Assembly (NCBI RefSeq): GCF_021290965.1
Contig: NZ_JAJOYT010000020.1
Coordinates: forward strand, 1 to 53,827
DNA length: 53,827 nucleotides
Source: Rheinheimera faecalis
GTDB taxonomy: Bacteria > Pseudomonadota > Gammaproteobacteria > Enterobacterales > Alteromonadaceae
Reading direction: 5' to 3'
In this document: positions 10,894 to 18,839 of the stretch, piece by piece
Numbering within the stretch: the stretch's first letter is position 1
Layout of the letters: every line of letters begins with the position of its first letter
The notes under the pieces: model-generated
Databases searched by the model: none
Told to the model about the DNA's origin: nothing
Seen by the model: the letters and a program-made list of their open reading frames with translations, nothing else
Program-made: the position numbers and the translations under genes

Positions 10894-12760
10894 AAAACGC
10901 CCGTCCATTCAGGATCCAGCCGCCGAAAGCCAGATGTTTAATCAAAGGGCTTTGTTTGGTTTTGCTGTAGTGCTGATTTGTTTTTGTGTGGTGGTGTTTA
11001 ATCAATACAAGTTACAGGTGGTGATGCATGAACATTACATGACCCGTGCAGATGGTAACCGCATTAAACTTATTCCACAGCCACCAAACCGCGGTTTAAT
11101 TTATGATCGTAACGGCATTTTGTTAGCAGAAAACCGCCCTATTCATTCGGTTGAATTAATACCCGAACAAGTGAAAAACATTCCCGAAACTCTTGCTGAA
11201 ATTGCCCGTCTGATTGAAATCTCACCAGAGCGCCAGAAGGAATTTTTGAAAGAAGTGAAGTACCACAGACGTTTTGTCAGCATAGCGGTTAAAGAGCATC
11301 TGACAGAGCAGGAAGTGGCAATTATTGCCGTGAACCAACACAGATTAACAGGTGTTACTTTAGAAGCGCGTTTAACCCGGCATTACCCTTTTGGTGAGCT
11401 GTTTACTCATGCTTTAGGTTATATCGGCAAAATTAACGCTAAAGAACTGGCGAAGCTGGAAGAAGATGGCGTCAGCGCCAACTATGCGGCCAGCCGGGAT
11501 ATAGGCAAAATTGGTCTGGAACGTTTTTACGAAAGCCAGTTGCATGGCCAGGTAGGTTTTGAGCAGGTCGAAGTCAATAACAGAGGCCGGGTGATCCGTA
11601 TTCTGGATTCAAAACCAGCCACATCTGGTGATGATTTAATCTTATCTATCGATATGAGCCTGCAGCTAAAAGCTCAGGAGCTAATTGGCGAAAACCGCGG
11701 TGCCATAGTAGCAATGGACCCAAGGGATGGTGCTGTTTTAGCCTTTTACAGTAACCCAAGTTATGACCCGAATTTATTTGTGCATGGCATCAGTGGTAAA
11801 AATTACCGTGAGCTGCTGAATTCCCCCGATCGGCCGCTGGTCAACCGTGTCACTCAAGGGGTGTATCCACCAGCATCCACTATTAAGCCTCATATGGCCG
11901 TGCTGGGACTAGAAAATGGCACTGTGACAGAGCAAACCCGTATTCCGGATCCTGGCTTTTACAAATTACCAAACTACAGCCGGCCTTACCGCGACCACGT
12001 CAAATGGGGTCACGGCTGGGTTGATGTCTACACAGCCATTACCAAAAGCTGTGACACGTACTTTTATGATTTAGCGGTGAAGCTGGGTATAGATAACATT
12101 TCTGATTATATGAAAAAATTTGGCTTTGGTTCCCGTACCGGCATAGATGTGATGGAAGAGAGTGCAGGTCTGATGCCGTCTAAAGAGTGGAAAAGAGCCA
12201 GACACAAACAAAGCTGGTATCCGGGTGATACAGTGTCTTTGGGTATAGGCCAAAGTTACTGGAGTGTAACCCCTATGCAACTGGCGCTGTCGACCGCAAT
12301 TCTGGTGAACGATGGCCAAAGACCTACCCCGCATATGGGTCGTTATTTCCGCAGCCAGGGAAAAGACACCAGCCTGATAGCTCCACTGCAAACCGCGATG
12401 GAAGTCAAAGATCACAATAACTGGCGTATTGCCAAAGAAGCTATGCGCCAAACCGTGATGGTCCAGGGCGGTACAGGTTTTAATGCCTTTAAAGGCATCA
12501 GTTATAGTGCAGCAGGTAAATCAGGCACAGCTCAGGTTATTAATATGGCAGCAAACCAAAAGTATGATGCCAATGCCATTAAAGAAATCCACCGGGATAA
12601 TGCGATGTTCATCGCCTACGCTCCGGCCGAAAATCCAAGCATCCTGGTGACTGTCGCCTTAGAGAATGCCGGTGGTGGCGGTGCCAACGCAGGCCCTATA
12701 GCCCGTAAAATGATGGATCATTACTTTACACGTCAAAGTGCTGCGGGAGCTCAACCATGA
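10886..12760 (+). CDS. mrdA: Penicillin-binding protein 2 (elongasome transpeptidase)
   Basis: Peptidoglycan DD-transpeptidase of the rod-shape (elongation) machinery, partner of RodA; 624 residues (E. coli 633). One membrane anchor lies at about 22-44. Transpeptidase motifs are S331-T-I-K334 (nucleophile), S388-C-D390 and K545-S-G547. The C-terminus ends FTRQSAAGAQP. The ATG overlaps the end of the upstream truncated copy, and the stop overlaps the start of a mini-gene (ATGA). Both gene ends have been duplicated, which is unusual; the gene itself looks intact. Confidence 0.97.
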   Translation: MIKKRPSIQDPAAESQMFNQRALFGFAVVLICFCVVVFNQYKLQVVMHEHYMTRADGNRIKLIPQPPNRGLIYDRNGILLAENRPIHSVELIPEQVKNIPETLAEIARLIEISPERQKEFLKEVKYHRRFVSIAVKEHLTEQEVAIIAVNQHRLTGVTLEARLTRHYPFGELFTHALGYIGKINAKELAKLEEDGVSANYAASRDIGKIGLERFYESQLHGQVGFEQVEVNNRGRVIRILDSKPATSGDDLILSIDMSLQLKAQELIGENRGAIVAMDPRDGAVLAFYSNPSYDPNLFVHGISGKNYRELLNSPDRPLVNRVTQGVYPPASTIKPHMAVLGLENGTVTEQTRIPDPGFYKLPNYSRPYRDHVKWGHGWVDVYTAITKSCDTYFYDLAVKLGIDNISDYMKKFGFGSRTGIDVMEESAGLMPSKEWKRARHKQSWYPGDTVSLGIGQSYWSVTPMQLALSTAILVNDGQRPTPHMGRYFRSQGKDTSLIAPLQTAMEVKDHNNWRIAKEAMRQTVMVQGGTGFNAFKGISYSAAGKSGTAQVINMAANQKYDANAIKEIHRDNAMFIAYAPAENPSILVTVALENAGGGGANAGPIARKMMDHYFTRQSAAGAQP

Positions 12761-12964
12761 GCTTACAAAAAGATCTGAACCACAAGACTTTAGAACCAAA
12801 AGGCCTTCCTGATGGATCTCTCTTTATGTTCACACGTCAAAGTGCTGCGGGAGCTCAACCATGAGCTTGCAAAAAGATCTGAACCACAAGACTGTAGAAC
12901 CAAAAGGCCTTCCTGATGGATCTCTCTTTATGTTCACCCGTCAAAGCGCGGCAGGAGCTCAACC
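12725..12964 (+). repeat. 104-bp tandem duplication of the mrdA-mrdB junction
   Basis: The last ~32 bp of mrdA recur twice downstream, each time after a segment resembling the start of mrdB. Full units are 12757-12860 and 12861-12964, period exactly 104 bp, with six differences between them. Each unit keeps a ribosome-binding site (GGGAG or AGGAG), the ATGA stop/start overlap and an open frame. The copies are not identical, so this is not an assembly artefact. Confidence 0.92.
12757..12864 (+). CDS. 35-residue chimeric mini-gene 1 (RodA-like head, PBP2 tail)
   Basis: Starts at ATG 12757, overlapping the mrdA stop (ATGA), preceded by GGGAG at a suitable distance. Residues 1-24 align with the N-terminus of the RodA encoded downstream (about 12 of 23 identical, including KD, HK and DG-LF). 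Residues 26-35 are TRQSAAGAQP, identical to the end of PBP2. No membrane segment or known domain is present. It may be a translated by-product that keeps mrdA and mrdB translationally coupled after a duplication. Expression is not shown by sequence. Confidence 0.45.
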   Translation: MSLQKDLNHKTLEPKGLPDGSLFMFTRQSAAGAQP

Positions 12965-12968
12965 ATGA
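12861..12968 (+). CDS. 35-residue chimeric mini-gene 2 (RodA-like head, PBP2 tail)
   Basis: Second copy, starting in the stop of the first (ATGA) and ending in the start of mrdB (ATGA). Of six nucleotide differences from copy 1, five are synonymous and one changes Leu to Val, and the tail TRQSAAGAQP is retained with several third-position changes. That pattern suggests that the frame has been kept under constraint, although six sites are few. AGGAGC before the next ATG serves mrdB. Confidence 0.45.
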   Translation: MSLQKDLNHKTVEPKGLPDGSLFMFTRQSAAGAQP

Positions 12969-14080
12969 CTCTGTTAAAAGATCCGACTCACAAAGGAATT
13001 CTAGCCAAATTGCATTTGGACGGCCCCTTATTTGCCGGACTGCTGGCTTTATGCTGCACAGGTTTATTTGTCCTCTATAGTGCCAGCGGTCAACACTGGG
13101 ACATGATGGCAGCTCATAGCACCCGCTTACTCATTGCCTTTGGCGCCATGTTATTTTTAGCTCAGGTGAAACCTCAAACCTTTAGTTTTTGGGCCGTGCC
13201 TTTGTTTTTAGCGGGTACGGCAATGCTGGTGATGGTGCTGGCCTTTGGTCATATCGGCAAAGGCGCACAACGTTGGCTTGATTTAGGTTTTATGAAGTTT
13301 CAGCCCTCAGAAGTGATGAAATTGGCCGTGCCTATGGCGGTTGCCTGGTACGTGTCCTCGCATCCATTGCCGCTCAAATTTAAACACCTGATTATTGGTT
13401 TTATTATGTGTGCTATTCCTACTGTGCTGATACAGCAACAACCGGACTTAGGCACCTCCATTCTTATTTTTGTCGCCGGGGTTTTTGTGCTGTTTTTAGG
13501 TGGCATGAGTTGGCGAATTATTACTGCAATAGCCATGATTATTCCGGTGGTGTCTTACACCATGTGGTTGTTCTTTATGCACGACTACCAAAAACGGCGG
13601 GTGTTAACCTTTTTAAATCCTGAAAGTGACCCGCTTGGTTCTGGTTATCATATTATTCAGTCGAAAATTGCTATAGGTTCAGGTGGTTTTGAAGGTAAAG
13701 GCTGGATGCACGGTACTCAGTCGCAATTGGAGTTTTTACCTGAGCGCCATACCGACTTTATCTTTGCAGTATTCAGTGAAGAGCTGGGCATGATAGGGGT
13801 ACTGTTTTTACTGGCCTTGTATGCTTTTATCATTGCCAGAGGTTTGATTATCGCCAGCCGTGCACAGGACAACTTCAGCAAGCTGCTGGCTGGCAGCATT
13901 ACTCTGACATTTTTTGTCTACGTCTTCGTTAACATTGGTATGGTATCAGGCTTGTTACCCGTGGTCGGCGTGCCTCTGCCTTTGATTAGCTATGGTGGGA
14001 CATCCATGGTTACACTGATGGCTGGTTTTGGTATTCTAATGTCAATCAGCACCCATAAACGACTTTTAGCTCAGCAGTAG
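12965..14080 (+). CDS. mrdB: Rod-shape-determining SEDS glycosyltransferase RodA
   Basis: Inner-membrane peptidoglycan polymerase of the SEDS family, working with PBP2 in cell elongation; 371 residues (E. coli 370) with about ten hydrophobic segments. Family landmarks include GAQRWLDLG (about 100), the PSEVMKLA segment (about 115), QPDLGTS and the C-terminal PLISYGGTS. Start ATG 12965 overlaps the second mini-gene stop and is preceded by AGGAGC. rlpA follows after 9 bp. Confidence 0.97.
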   Translation: MTLLKDPTHKGILAKLHLDGPLFAGLLALCCTGLFVLYSASGQHWDMMAAHSTRLLIAFGAMLFLAQVKPQTFSFWAVPLFLAGTAMLVMVLAFGHIGKGAQRWLDLGFMKFQPSEVMKLAVPMAVAWYVSSHPLPLKFKHLIIGFIMCAIPTVLIQQQPDLGTSILIFVAGVFVLFLGGMSWRIITAIAMIIPVVSYTMWLFFMHDYQKRRVLTFLNPESDPLGSGYHIIQSKIAIGSGGFEGKGWMHGTQSQLEFLPERHTDFIFAVFSEELGMIGVLFLLALYAFIIARGLIIASRAQDNFSKLLAGSITLTFFVYVFVNIGMVSGLLPVVGVPLPLISYGGTSMVTLMAGFGILMSISTHKRLLAQQ

Positions 14081-14089
14081 AAAGAATCA

Positions 14090-15091
14090 ATGATAAAAAA
14101 AATAAGCGCTTTATGTTGTACTTTGATGCTGGCTTCCTGTTCACAAACACCAGAGCCAAAATCAGCAGCCACTGAAACCAGCCCTGGTTGGGAAGAGCCA
14201 AACAAAGGCCGTTACTCACAAGCAACAGACAGTCACCCCACTCGTCTGCCGACCTTGCTGGAGATGACCGACCCTGAACCCCGGGCAGAAGCCTTAAGCC
14301 GCGGCGGTAACAAACCTTACAATATTTATGGTGTGGACTATTCACCCCGTACCGACCTGATGGAATACAAAGAAACAGGCATTGCTTCCTGGTATGGTCA
14401 TAAGTTTCATGGTCATCTGACGTCTAACGGTGAAACTTATAATGTATTCGCCATGTCTGCTGCACATAAAACCTTACCTTTGCCTTCTTATGTCAGGGTC
14501 ACCAACCTCGACAACGGTAAGTCCGCCATAGTACGGGTGAACGATCGTGGCCCTTTCCATAACGACAGAGTGATCGACTTATCTTATTCTGCAGCTTATA
14601 AAATTGGCATGATGGGCAAAGGTACAGCCCGTGTTCAGGTGGAGCTGTTAGCCTCGCCAGCCATGACTAGTCAGGAAAGTTATGCCATGGGTTTAGGCAG
14701 CAGAGGTAATCAGTTTGAAGAAACAACCATAGCCTCGAACCCGGCAGGGCCAAGACCAGGTAGCGTTGCAGCCCCTGTTGCTGCCGCAGTTTCTGCCCCC
14801 GTACGCTCAGCGCCTGCAACTGCAATCTCTGCACCTGTATCCAGCGCTAACAAAGTGACAGGCTGTTTTATTCAGCTGGTTGCCAGCAGTAACAAAGCAA
14901 AATTACAACAGTTAGGTGCCGATTTGCAGCAGCAATGGTCGGTCTCGACACAAATTAACGATGGCAACGGAATTTTCCGTTTATTGGCGGGTCCAATGCC
15001 ATCAGCGGCCGAAGCGAACAGCTGGCTGGAACGTTTTAAAAGTGCCGATTATCCATCGGCTTATATTACAGATAAAAAAAGCTGTGGTTAA
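14090..15091 (+). CDS. rlpA: Septal-ring lytic transglycosylase-like lipoprotein RlpA
   Basis: Lipoprotein of the RlpA family; in Pseudomonas the homologue cleaves glycan strands lacking stem peptides. Here 333 residues: lipobox LASC with lipidated Cys17, a double-psi beta-barrel domain (about 98-190, with GIASWYGHKFHG and the VRVNDRGPF segment), a proline/alanine-rich linker, and a C-terminal SPOR domain (about 258-333, opening CFIQLVAS) that binds denuded peptidoglycan. Lies between mrdB and dacA as in E. coli. Confidence 0.95.
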   Translation: MIKKISALCCTLMLASCSQTPEPKSAATETSPGWEEPNKGRYSQATDSHPTRLPTLLEMTDPEPRAEALSRGGNKPYNIYGVDYSPRTDLMEYKETGIASWYGHKFHGHLTSNGETYNVFAMSAAHKTLPLPSYVRVTNLDNGKSAIVRVNDRGPFHNDRVIDLSYSAAYKIGMMGKGTARVQVELLASPAMTSQESYAMGLGSRGNQFEETTIASNPAGPRPGSVAAPVAAAVSAPVRSAPATAISAPVSSANKVTGCFIQLVASSNKAKLQQLGADLQQQWSVSTQINDGNGIFRLLAGPMPSAAEANSWLERFKSADYPSAYITDKKSCG

Positions 15092-15148
15092 AACCACGGT
15101 TGATTTCGTTTAAAAATGAACTCAGCTCAACAACATAAGAAAGGTCTC

Positions 15149-16321
15149 ATGAATACGTACTCCAGAATTTTTATTGCTTGCTCCTTTGGTGTTGCCAGTT
15201 TTTTAGCAGCCGGACAAACAGCCCCACTGACAGCGTCACAAATGACGCCACAACCTCCAGAAGTAAATGCCAAAGGCTACATTCTGATTGATTACCATAC
15301 AGGTGCAGTGTTGGCTGAAGGCAATGCCGATGGTTTATTAGCGCCTGCAAGTCTGACCAAAATGATGACCAGCTACATCATTGGTACAGAAATCAAAAAC
15401 GGCACCATTAAGCCGTCCGATCCTGTCACTATTACTGAAAATGCCTGGGCTAAACAGTATTCCGACTCTTCCAAAATGTTTATCGAAGTGGGTGAAACCA
15501 TCAGTGTGGAAGAATTAAACCGTGGCATTATTATCCAATCAGGCAACGATGCTTGTGTGGCTATGGCCGAACATATTGCTGGCACTGAAGGTGCCTTTGT
15601 GGAGCTGATGAACGCCCACGCCGTGCGTTTAGGCATGGACAATACCCACTTTGCCAATAGCCATGGTTTACCTGATGAAACTCAGCGCACCACGGCCCGT
15701 GATATGTCAAAGTTGTCGGTTGCACTTATTCGTGACACACCGGACGAATACAAAATTTACTCAGAAAAAGAGTATGTATTTAACGGCATCAAACAATACA
15801 ACCGTAACGGTTTATTGTGGGATAAAAGCCTGAATGTGGATGGCATTAAAACAGGCCACACTTCAGAAGCCGGCTACAGCCTAATCACGTCTGCGACCAA
15901 AGACGACATGCGCTTAATCTCTGTGGTGATGGGCACAGACAGCGCGAAAATCCGTGAAGCAGAAAACAAAAAGTTACTGACCTATGGCTTTCGTTTTTTC
16001 GAAACTTTTTCTCCTTATAAAGCAGGAGAAAAGTTTGCTGAACAACGGGTATGGCAAGGCACTAAAGAAATCATCACTTTAGGTGTACTGGCAGAAACGC
16101 CTATTACCCTGCAACGTAATCAACGTAAAGATTTAAAAGCCGACTTTAAATTGAATCAGGAACTGATTGCCCCCATATCTAAGGGTCAGGTACTGGGCAC
16201 TGTTTACCTGAAGTTAGGTGACAAAGATATCGCCGAATTTCCTTTGGTAGCGCTGGAAGATATCGAACAAGCAGGTTTATTCAGCCGCTTAGTAGATATG
16301 GTGAAAATGCGTTTTCAGTAA
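15149..16321 (+). CDS. dacA: D-alanyl-D-alanine carboxypeptidase (PBP5/6 type)
   Basis: Removes the terminal D-alanine from peptidoglycan stem peptides in the periplasm; 390 residues. Motifs: S68-L-T-K71 nucleophile, S131-G-N133, and K234-T-G236. A C-terminal amphipathic tail (LFSRLVDMVKMRFQ) should anchor it to the inner membrane. Start chosen at ATG 15149, which follows GAAAGG and gives a normal signal peptide; an earlier in-frame ATG at 15116 has no ribosome-binding site and would add 11 charged residues. A strong terminator follows. Confidence 0.95.
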   Translation: MNTYSRIFIACSFGVASFLAAGQTAPLTASQMTPQPPEVNAKGYILIDYHTGAVLAEGNADGLLAPASLTKMMTSYIIGTEIKNGTIKPSDPVTITENAWAKQYSDSSKMFIEVGETISVEELNRGIIIQSGNDACVAMAEHIAGTEGAFVELMNAHAVRLGMDNTHFANSHGLPDETQRTTARDMSKLSVALIRDTPDEYKIYSEKEYVFNGIKQYNRNGLLWDKSLNVDGIKTGHTSEAGYSLITSATKDDMRLISVVMGTDSAKIREAENKKLLTYGFRFFETFSPYKAGEKFAEQRVWQGTKEIITLGVLAETPITLQRNQRKDLKADFKLNQELIAPISKGQVLGTVYLKLGDKDIAEFPLVALEDIEQAGLFSRLVDMVKMRFQ

Positions 16322-16347
16322 TGAAAAGTACAGCCTGAGATGAAAAC

Positions 16348-16373
16348 AGTCCCGGCAAAGCCGGGACTTTTTG
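16348..16373 (+). terminator. Rho-independent terminator after dacA
   Basis: AGTCCCGGC, AAA loop, GCCGGGACT, then a T-run. It separates the cell-wall genes from ybeD-lipB-lipA. Confidence 0.88.
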
Positions 16374-16410
16374 TTAGAATAGATCAAGATTATTTTGTGA
16401 GCAGAACATC

Positions 16411-16692
16411 ATGACAATTGAAGTAAAAGACACCCGCTTTGATGAATTTTTAGAGTTTCCATGCTCTGTAAACTTTAAAGTGCTAGGCGTCGCTGTGCCA
16501 GAACTGGTGGATCACATCGTGGTTGTGCTGCAGGAACACGCTAAAGCCGACGACTACAATCCGCAAATCCGTCCTAGCAGCAAAGGCAGTTATCACTCTG
16601 TGTCTGTGTCTGTCACTGTCACCAGCAAAGAACATATGGAACTGCTGTACACAGAACTTGGCCGTTTAGAACTGGTTCGCTATGTGATCTGA
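16411..16692 (+). CDS. ybeD: YbeD family protein (DUF493)
   Basis: A 93-residue cytoplasmic protein with an ACT-like fold in known structures; function unproven, though it is regularly found beside lipB. Family features are the opening [17 protein letters not shown] (about 10-26) and the [19 protein letters not shown] block (about 57-75). Length matches the E. coli protein (87) closely. Confidence 0.93.
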   Translation: MTIEVKDTRFDEFLEFPCSVNFKVLGVAVPELVDHIVVVLQEHAKADDYNPQIRPSSKGSYHSVSVSVTVTSKEHMELLYTELGRLELVRYVI

Positions 16693-16730
16693 CGAGTGGC
16701 ACTGCCCTTTTTAGTGGCAGAGCAGGTATA

Positions 16731-17417
16731 ATGCCGGCACTTTCAACTGAACCGGAGTTCGTTGTGGTTGATCCTCAAGGCTTAGTGATACGGGATTTAG
16801 GGCGCCAGCCTTATGTTCAGGTATGGCAAGCCATGCAAAAATACACAGATGAGCGGACTGAACAAAGTCCGGACGAGCTGTGGTTTGTTGAACATGACCC
16901 GGTGTTTACTCAGGGTCAGGCCGGTAAAGCAGAACATCTGCTGATGCCAGGCGATATTCCTGTAGTACAAGTCGACAGAGGCGGTCAGGTGACTTATCAC
17001 GGCCCTGGTCAACTGGTGGCTTATGTACTACTGGATATTAAAAGACGTAAGCTGGGTGTGCGTGAGTTGGTGACCTTGATTGAACAGGTGATCATTAAAG
17101 CTTTAGCACCTTATGGCATTGAAGCCTACGCCAAAGCCGATGCCCCTGGTGTTTATGTACAAGAACAAAAAGTCGCTTCGCTTGGATTGCGGGTGAGAAA
17201 AGGCTGTACCTTTCATGGTCTGGCTTTAAATGTGAATATGGATTTATCACCTTTTTCCAGGATCAATCCATGTGGTTATGCCGGCATGCAGATGATCCAA
17301 ACCAAAGATATTGCAGGTCCACAACTAGTGGATGAAGCAAAGCAGGCTTTGCAGTCACAATTTGTTGCCCAATTGGCGGTCAGCCAGACTGAGCACAAAA
17401 CAGGGTTAAGTGAGTAA
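16731..17417 (+). CDS. lipB: Lipoyl(octanoyl) transferase
   Basis: Transfers octanoate from acyl carrier protein to lipoyl domains of 2-oxoacid dehydrogenases and the glycine cleavage system; 228 residues. The family signature [15 protein letters not shown] lies near residue 85-99, the catalytic lysine is K147 and the acyl-accepting cysteine C181 (in NPCGY). The end of lipB is within two bases of the lipA ATG. Confidence 0.96.
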   Translation: MPALSTEPEFVVVDPQGLVIRDLGRQPYVQVWQAMQKYTDERTEQSPDELWFVEHDPVFTQGQAGKAEHLLMPGDIPVVQVDRGGQVTYHGPGQLVAYVLLDIKRRKLGVRELVTLIEQVIIKALAPYGIEAYAKADAPGVYVQEQKVASLGLRVRKGCTFHGLALNVNMDLSPFSRINPCGYAGMQMIQTKDIAGPQLVDEAKQALQSQFVAQLAVSQTEHKTGLSE

Positions 17418-17418
17418 T

Positions 17419-18387
17419 ATGACCATCAAAACAGCTCGTATGGAACCAGGCGTCAAGTTACGTGATGCCGAAAAAATGGCCCTGATCCCAGTCAAAGTAT
17501 TACCGACAGAACGTGACGAAATGTTACGTAAGCCGGACTGGTTAAAAATCAAATTACCACGCAGCACGGACCGTATTGAACAAATCAAAGGCGCTATGCG
17601 TAAGCATGGTTTGCATTCGGTCTGTGAAGAAGCCTCCTGCCCTAACCTGTCAGAATGTTTTAACCACGGCACAGCAACCTTTATGATTTTAGGTGCCATC
17701 TGCACCAGACGTTGCCCCTTCTGTGATGTAGCTCATGGTCGTCCTTTACCTCCAAGCGCAGAAGAGCCGGAGAAACTGGCTTTAACTATTAAAGATATGG
17801 CGCTGAAGTACGTGGTGATTACCTCAGTAGACCGCGATGATTTGCGTGATGGCGGTGCCCAGCATTTTGCCGACTGCATCAGCTCTATCCGTCGTGAAAG
17901 TCCGTCGATAAAAATTGAAGTACTGGTACCGGATTTCCGTGGCCGTATGGATGCAGCACTGGACATTCTGACGCAAACACCACCAGACGTGTTTAACCAC
18001 AACCTGGAAACAGCACCACGATTATACAAACTGGCACGTCCGGGCGCTGATTATAAATGGTCACTGGAACTGCTGCGTCGCTACAAAGAAGCACATCCTG
18101 AAGTGTCCACTAAATCTGGCCTGATGGTAGGTTTAGGTGAAACCACAGAAGAGATCATTGAAGTGATGCGCGACTTACGTGCACACAACGTCGATATGCT
18201 GACAGTGGGTCAATACCTGCAACCAAGCAAACACCATTTACCAGTCAAACGTTATGTTTCTCCGGATGAATTTGACGAAATAAAACGTATTGGTTATGAG
18301 TTAGGCTTTAAACACGTTGCCTCAGGCCCGTTCGTACGATCGTCATACCATGCTGATCGTCAGGCGGCAGGTGAAGAAGTCAGCTAA
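17419..18387 (+). CDS. lipA: Lipoyl synthase
   Basis: Radical-SAM enzyme inserting two sulfurs into protein-bound octanoyl groups; 322 residues (E. coli 321). The auxiliary cluster cysteines are C69, C74 and C80, and the radical-SAM cluster CxxxCxxC is C95, C99 and C102. The C-terminal SSYHAD includes the conserved serine. Start taken as ATG 17419, two bases beyond the lipB stop; an in-frame GTG at 17410 would overlap lipB and add three residues. Confidence 0.97.
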   Translation: MTIKTARMEPGVKLRDAEKMALIPVKVLPTERDEMLRKPDWLKIKLPRSTDRIEQIKGAMRKHGLHSVCEEASCPNLSECFNHGTATFMILGAICTRRCPFCDVAHGRPLPPSAEEPEKLALTIKDMALKYVVITSVDRDDLRDGGAQHFADCISSIRRESPSIKIEVLVPDFRGRMDAALDILTQTPPDVFNHNLETAPRLYKLARPGADYKWSLELLRRYKEAHPEVSTKSGLMVGLGETTEEIIEVMRDLRAHNVDMLTVGQYLQPSKHHLPVKRYVSPDEFDEIKRIGYELGFKHVASGPFVRSSYHADRQAAGEEVS

Positions 18388-18404
18388 TAACTAAGTGACT
18401 GTAC

Positions 18405-18440
18405 AGGCAGTTAAATTTAGCTGCCTATGCTGTCTTTTCA
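18405..18440 (+). terminator. Possible weak terminator after lipA
   Basis: A near-perfect 22-bp palindrome (AGGCAGTTAAA against its complement with one T-G wobble) begins 18 bp after the lipA stop, followed about 9 bp later by a short TTTT. The T-run is distant, so termination is uncertain. Confidence 0.4.
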
Positions 18441-18485
18441 TGCCGGAAACAACTATGCTCAACGCAGTGAACTGAAGGATTTGGT

Positions 18486-18839
18486 ATGGACAACAGACGT
18501 TTTAGCCGGGTGTTATTTTCCGGTCCGGTACAACTAAAAAATGCCGACACTGTGTACACTGGTCAACTACAGGATTTGTCACTCAAAGGCGCTTTATTGC
18601 AGTTAGATAAAGCGGCTGAGTTGCAATCAGGCCAACACTTCCAGCTGCAGTTTCAACTCAATGAGTCTGGTGTGGATTTGTTTATGGATGTGACTGTGGC
18701 GCATTTGAATGGCACTTGTGTAGGTGTGCGCTGCGATAAAATAGATATCGACTCAGCCAGTCATTTGCGCCGTTTGCTTGAGCTGAATTTAGGCGATGCT
18801 GATTTGTTAAGCCGTGAACTTACGGAGCTGTCGGAATAG
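18486..18839 (+). CDS. PilZ domain protein
   Basis: A 117-residue single-domain protein of the PilZ fold, which usually binds cyclic-di-GMP. Both halves of the binding signature are present: R4-R5-F-S-R8 and D30-L-S32-x-x-G35. It therefore probably binds the second messenger; its output partner is not indicated. It runs toward the metalloprotease gene and overlaps its end by 20 bp tail to tail. Confidence 0.85.
   Translation: MDNRRFSRVLFSGPVQLKNADTVYTGQLQDLSLKGALLQLDKAAELQSGQHFQLQFQLNESGVDLFMDVTVAHLNGTCVGVRCDKIDIDSASHLRRLLELNLGDADLLSRELTELSE

Noticed and set aside
12725-12964. Assembly error at mrdA-mrdB
   Set aside because: The copies differ at six positions and keep frame and overlaps, which a misassembly would not produce.
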